The notes under the pieces are model-generated. The model was not told where the DNA came from, searched no databases, and was given only the letters and a program-made list of their open reading frames with translations. Positions 5,017-8,577 of a stretch of DNA of 8,577 nt are shown here, piece after piece. Numbering within the stretch: the stretch's first letter is position 1; each line of letters opens with the position of its first letter. Source of the stretch: Chloroflexota bacterium (GTDB lineage: Bacteria > Chloroflexota > Dehalococcoidia > SZUA-161 > JAUWZY01); assembly GCA_030615045.1 (NCBI GenBank), contig JAUWZY010000032.1:1-8577 (forward strand), in the 5' to 3' direction. A program made the position numbers and the translations under genes.

Positions 5017-5735
5017 GGAGGCCTGTCTTTAACGGCTGCTTCTTGAACCTGGAATAGCTCTTGAATTCCCTTCTCGGCCAGAGCGAGAATGGAGTCGATG
5101 ATTTGCCTGGAGAAGGGCTTGAGCTCAGCGCCGCCCTGGATCTCCACGAACTCGCCTTTGTCGGTCATCACCACGTTGAAATCGACCTCGGCACGAGAAT
5201 CCTCATCATAGCAGAGGTCGAGGATCTGGACGCCATCGAAGATGCCGACACTGATGGCAGCCACTGCGCTCTTGAGTGGCATGGAGCGAAGCTCCTCTCT
5301 TTCCATCAAGGTCTTGCAAGCCTGATACAGGGCGACATAGCCAGCGGTGATGGCTGCTGTCCTGGTGCCGCCATCGGCTTGGAGCACATCGCAGTCCACT
5401 ATTAGGGTTCGTTCCCCGAGAGCCTCGAGTTCGGTGACTGCACGCAGCGAGCGGCCGATGAGTCGCTGAATCTCATAACTTCTGCCGGCACCCCTTCCCG
5501 CCTCCCTCGGGGTGCGGGAGATGGTGGCTCGAGGCAGCATGCCATACTCTGCAGTGACCCAGCCCGAGCCCTTGCCCTTGAGAAATGCGGGCACGCGCTC
5601 CTCGACGCTCACCGCGCAGAGCACTCTGGTTTGCCCCAGCTCTATGAGCGCCGAGTCCTCGGCAAAAGCCAGATATCCCGGTGTGATGTGCACCGGCCTC
5701 AGCTCATCATTCGCTCGACCGTCAAGCCTGACCAT
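5013..5735 (-). CDS. rph: Ribonuclease PH (tRNA 3'-end processing)
   Basis: A phosphorolytic 3'-5' exoribonuclease that trims the 3' ends of tRNA precursors using phosphate, as a hexameric ring. The 240-residue length is standard. Seen: RLDGRANDELRPV (3-15), GWVTAEYGMLPRATISR (58-74), GRSYEIQRLIGRSLRAV (84-100) with the phosphate-contact Arg85, DCDVLQADGGTRTAAIT (114-130) with Arg125, and LCYDEDSRAEVDFNVVMT with metal-binding Asp179 and Asp185. In the EIQGGAELKPFSR segment a Gly replaces the usual Thr of QGTAE; otherwise all conserved residues are present. The ATG is one base after the TGA of the helicase gene (TGAAATG), so it is the last gene of a leftward operon and its translation is probably coupled. 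The common partner rdgB is not downstream; serA is. Confidence 0.96.
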   Translation of the reverse strand: MVRLDGRANDELRPVHITPGYLAFAEDSALIELGQTRVLCAVSVEERVPAFLKGKGSGWVTAEYGMLPRATISRTPREAGRGAGRSYEIQRLIGRSLRAVTELEALGERTLIVDCDVLQADGGTRTAAITAGYVALYQACKTLMEREELRSMPLKSAVAAISVGIFDGVQILDLCYDEDSRAEVDFNVVMTDKGEFVEIQGGAELKPFSRQIIDSILALAEKGIQELFQVQEAAVKDRPP

Positions 5736-5736
5736 T

Positions 5737-7929
5737 TCAAGATGTTCTTTCCAGCGGAGCGAGGCTCAAGAGGAACCTCTTGACCCCGCCGCCGTCGAAG
5801 GCGATGGTGACCTCATAGTCGTCCTTGGTGGCGAGGCAACCGACAACCAGCCCCTCGCCGAACATAGAGTGGCGCACCCGCTCTCCCGCTTTGACCGTGC
5901 TCAGCCGTGGGTAGGATGATTGCTCTCTCAATTCAGCTCGGCTGGGCCCGAACCTCAACTTAGTGTCAGCGCGGGGAATGGGGGAAGCGGCGACAATCGC
6001 TTGCTCACCAAGGCCGGTTGAGGTCACCAGGTGAAGGGGGATGTCGTTGAGAAATCGGGACAGGAGGCTGCGACCGCTTGCTCCCATCAGGCTGCGGCGG
6101 AGGGCATGAATAAGATAGGCCTTCTCCTTGGCTCTGGTGATGCCGACATAGCACAGCCGCCGCTCCTCCTCCAATTGCTCCGGGTCGGAGAGGGACCTAA
6201 AGTGAGGCAGAAGCCCCTCCTCCAGGCCCACGATGAAGACCACGGGGAACTCCAAGCCCTTAGCCTGGTGCAGGGTGATCAGGGTCACGGCATCGGCCTT
6301 TTCATCGAGGCCATCGACATCGGAGACCAAGGTCACCCCATCCAAGAAAGAGGCCAGGCTATCTTTGGCCTTGAGGTCTCGATATTCATCGGCTACGGTG
6401 CGGAGCTCGAGGATATTCTCCCATCTTTCCTCATCGCTTTGCAGGATGTAGTCTTTATACCCGGTGCGCTGCAGCAACAAGTCGATAAGCTCGACGATGT
6501 TCAGCTCATTACCCCTTTCGATAAGCTCATCGAGCAGGGTGAGGAAGCTGGTCAGCACCTGAGCGCGGCGGGGACTGAAGGGGCTGTCCTCTTTGCCCTC
6601 GGCAATGAGCTTGAGGGCGGAATAAAGGGGAACCTCAAGCTGTTTTGCCCATGCCATGAGCTCGGCTGCGGTCTTGTTTCCAATGCCCCGCCCCGGGATG
6701 TTGATTATTCGGCTCAGGCTGACGCTGTCATCGGGGTTGGGGATCAGCCTGAGATAGGAGATGATGTCCTTTATCTCACGCCGCTCGTAGAAGCGAGTGC
6801 CCCCGACCAGTTTATAGGGCATGCCAAAGCGAATGAATGCCTCCTCTAAGACGCGCGACTGGGCATTGGTGCGATACATCACAGCGCAATCCATGGCCCT
6901 GAAGTCTCCGTCTGAGGTCAGCTTCTCCACTTCACCGACCACAAACTGGGCCTCATCCTGTTCGCTATAGGTCTGGGCGATGGCGATAGGGGCGCCGACC
7001 TCGTTCTCGGTCCAGAGCCTTTTCTCCTTGCGCTGCTGATTGGCATAGATGACATAGTTGGCCACGTCCAAGATGGTCTTGGTGGAGCGATAGTTCTGCT
7101 CCAAAAATACTATCTTGACATCGGGGTAGTCCTTTTCGAACTCTAAGATATGGCGCAGGTCGGCGAAACGCCAGGAGTATATCGATTGGTCCGGGTCGCC
7201 GACAACGCAGATGTTGCGGTGCTCTTCTGCTATCTGTTTGGCCAGGATATATTGGGCCAGGTTGGTGTCCTGAAATTCATCGATGAGAAGGTGGAGATAG
7301 CGGGACTGGTATTTAGCCAGAACCTTCGGTCGGGCTCGAAAGAGGAGCACCGCTTTCATCAGGAGGTCGTCGAAGTCTAAGGCGTTGCTTTGAGCCAGAA
7401 GCTCCTGATAGCGCTGATAGACCCTCTTTGCTACCTCTTCGAAGTAGTGGCCGGGGATATATTCCTCGGGGCCTAAAAGCCTGGCCTTGGCTGATGATAT
7501 CGCCGACTTCAATGCTTTGGGCGGATAATACTTGGGCTCAAGGTCCAATTCCTCAAGGCTGCGCTTTATCAGGTTAAGCTGGTCCTCTTCATCGTAGATG
7601 ACGAATCTGGGCTCAAGCTCGATGTGTGATGCCTCGGTGCGCAGGATGTGGGCACAGATGCGGTGAAAAGTGCCTAAAGTCAGCTCCTCTACCCGTTGCC
7701 CCAGCAGCCCATACACCCGCTCCTTCATCTCCCGAGCCGCCTTGTTGGTGAAGGTGACCGCCATGACGCGGCGCGGGCTGATGCCCAGGACCTTGATCAG
7801 ATAGGCGATGCGATAGGCGATGACGCGAGTCTTGCCGCTCCCCGGTCCAGCGAGGATGAGCACCGGACCCTGGACGGCTTCTACCGCCTCACGCTGCGCC
7901 GGGTTAAGCCCGGAGAGAATATCTATCAT
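5737..7929 (-). CDS. pcrA: PcrA/UvrD-type superfamily 1 DNA helicase
   Basis: A 3'-5' ATP-dependent helicase for nucleotide-excision repair, clearing RecA filaments and resolving replication-transcription conflicts. The 730-residue length fits PcrA. Seen in order: Q motif LNPAQREAV (8-16), Walker A GPGSGKT (28-34), motif Ia VTFTNKAAREMKER (58-71), GTFHRI (86-91), Walker B LIDEFQDT (215-222), motif III GDPDQSIYSWRFAD (244-257), motif IV LEQNYRST (276-283), motif V TLHQAKGLEFP (552-562), motif VI EEERRLCYVGITRAKE (587-602). A C-terminal Tudor-like domain, GERVRHSMFGEGLV (about 682-695), is the part that contacts RNA polymerase in PcrA. Motif III has Phe in place of the usual Gly after WR. The ATG follows the aminopropyltransferase stop by nine bases, with AGGG as ribosome-binding site at rather short spacing. 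Confidence 0.96.
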   Translation of the reverse strand: MIDILSGLNPAQREAVEAVQGPVLILAGPGSGKTRVIAYRIAYLIKVLGISPRRVMAVTFTNKAAREMKERVYGLLGQRVEELTLGTFHRICAHILRTEASHIELEPRFVIYDEEDQLNLIKRSLEELDLEPKYYPPKALKSAISSAKARLLGPEEYIPGHYFEEVAKRVYQRYQELLAQSNALDFDDLLMKAVLLFRARPKVLAKYQSRYLHLLIDEFQDTNLAQYILAKQIAEEHRNICVVGDPDQSIYSWRFADLRHILEFEKDYPDVKIVFLEQNYRSTKTILDVANYVIYANQQRKEKRLWTENEVGAPIAIAQTYSEQDEAQFVVGEVEKLTSDGDFRAMDCAVMYRTNAQSRVLEEAFIRFGMPYKLVGGTRFYERREIKDIISYLRLIPNPDDSVSLSRIINIPGRGIGNKTAAELMAWAKQLEVPLYSALKLIAEGKEDSPFSPRRAQVLTSFLTLLDELIERGNELNIVELIDLLLQRTGYKDYILQSDEERWENILELRTVADEYRDLKAKDSLASFLDGVTLVSDVDGLDEKADAVTLITLHQAKGLEFPVVFIVGLEEGLLPHFRSLSDPEQLEEERRLCYVGITRAKEKAYLIHALRRSLMGASGRSLLSRFLNDIPLHLVTSTGLGEQAIVAASPIPRADTKLRFGPSRAELREQSSYPRLSTVKAGERVRHSMFGEGLVVGCLATKDDYEVTIAFDGGGVKRFLLSLAPLERTS

Positions 7930-7938
7930 CTCGCCCTG

Positions 7939-8577
7939 CTAAATAAATAGCGGCTCTTTCTCGGTGATGACCCTTTTCTCCTTTTGAAGCTCCTCCCTGA
8001 GGTATTTGGGGATGAAGAACAGCCCTTGATGGGCATGACCATCGTAGAACCTGAGAGCTTTCTTAACCCGATTTGAGATCCTGGTGTTGACCTCCTGCGG
8101 CGGAAGCTGCAAGGGGTCGTATTTCTTTGACGCCAGGGAGAAGCCCCAGGTGCCGCCGAAGGAGGGGATGTTCGCCTCGTAGGGGGTCACTATGGGGAAC
8201 ACAGTCTTAAGGGTGTTATTGATTGCGGTGAAGCCTGCGGTCAGCCCCAGGCAGGTGGTCCCAGCCTGAAGGGAAATGACGCCATCTTCGGTCAGCCTGT
8301 CTTTGACAACCTGATAGAACTCTTGAGTGTAAAGGAGATAGGCTGGTCCCTCCTCTAATGGCTCGGGCAAATCGATGATGATGACGTGGAACTTCTCATC
8401 GGTCTCGATGAGATACTTGCGGGCATCGAGGTGATGAAGCTTGAGCCGGCTGTCATCAAAAGAGCCCTGGTGCAAAGAGGGCAGGAGCTGGCGACAGATA
8501 TCGATGACCTCTTCATCGATATCGACCATGACCGCCTTTTCCACCGTATTATGAGCTAGAACCTCCCTCAAGGTAGC
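7939..8577 (-). CDS. Polyamine aminopropyltransferase (spermidine/thermospermine synthase family), C-terminal 212 residues
   Basis: Transfers an aminopropyl group from decarboxylated S-adenosylmethionine to a polyamine. The frame is open at the right edge; the visible part starts ATLREVLAH, the end of the family motif GGGEGATLREVL, so the Leu codon TTG at 8569-8571 is not the start. Seen: the nucleotide-binding acid pair in VDIDEEVIDIC (18-28), DARKYL (51-56), the active-site loop IIDLPEPLEEGPAYLLY (67-83), and QAGTTCLGLTAGF. The C-terminal part (PSFGGTWGFSLAS and a tail with LREELQKEKRVITEKEPLFI) resembles the ACL5/thermospermine synthase group from memory of that family, more than SpeE. The loop has Pro-Glu where the family usually has Thr/Ala/Ser-Asp. 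It precedes pcrA by nine bases and is the first visible gene of the leftward operon; any AdoMet decarboxylase would lie outside the window. Confidence 0.88.
   Translation of the reverse strand, partial: ATLREVLAHNTVEKAVMVDIDEEVIDICRQLLPSLHQGSFDDSRLKLHHLDARKYLIETDEKFHVIIIDLPEPLEEGPAYLLYTQEFYQVVKDRLTEDGVISLQAGTTCLGLTAGFTAINNTLKTVFPIVTPYEANIPSFGGTWGFSLASKKYDPLQLPPQEVNTRISNRVKKALRFYDGHAHQGLFFIPKYLREELQKEKRVITEKEPLFI

Noticed and set aside
5015..5021. Perfect AAGGAGG ribosome-binding sequence just after serA on the plus strand
   Set aside because: No start codon follows at a workable distance. The bases are also the Pro-Pro-stop codons of rph on the opposite strand.
6031..6849. 272-codon plus-strand open frame
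   Set aside because: It lies wholly antisense to pcrA, whose motifs are intact. The composition is that of a reverse-frame shadow and it resembles no family.

Overview
This is a bacterial chromosomal stretch packed with housekeeping genes. The likely source is a Chloroflexota bacterium of the Dehalococcoidia type. That placement rests on the general look of the SerA, PcrA and aminopropyltransferase proteins and on a class V aminotransferase sitting beside serA. It comes from family knowledge, not a search. I see no phage, transposon, CRISPR, tRNA or rRNA. The only non-coding stretches longer than about 20 bases are 1308-1489 and 1991-2098, and both hold recognisable signals.

Left arm (1-1990, all minus strand). 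A promoter at 1454-1483 would start a leader of about 140 bases containing two hairpins. It leads into a P1-family (DmpA-like) peptidase gene that is complete except for one in-frame TAG at codon 123. The peptidase stop codon overlaps the start of a Rossmann/DUF2520 oxidoreductase-like gene that runs off the left edge. Upstream lies a stand-alone HNH endonuclease-family gene whose predicted transcript begins only a few bases before its ATG.

Centre (1991-5016). Two promoters sit back to back around an AT-rich block. One drives the HNH gene leftward. The other drives a tight rightward operon: class V aminotransferase, an unrecognised 80-residue protein, and D-3-phosphoglycerate dehydrogenase (serA). 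The operon looks like a serine biosynthesis unit in which the class V aminotransferase may replace SerC.

Right arm (5013-8577, minus strand). An aminopropyltransferase (polyamine synthase, open at the right edge, closest in motifs to the thermospermine synthase/ACL5 group), a PcrA/UvrD helicase and RNase PH follow one another with gaps of 9 and 1 bases. The 3' end of rph meets the 3' end of serA tail to tail, the two stop codons overlapping at 5013-5016, with no terminator visible.

I did not find a convincing undescribed system. The points most worth checking are the interrupted P1 peptidase with its structured leader, the 80-residue orphan inside the serine operon, the divergent promoter pair with a near-leaderless HNH transcript, and the unusual active-site loop of the aminopropyltransferase.
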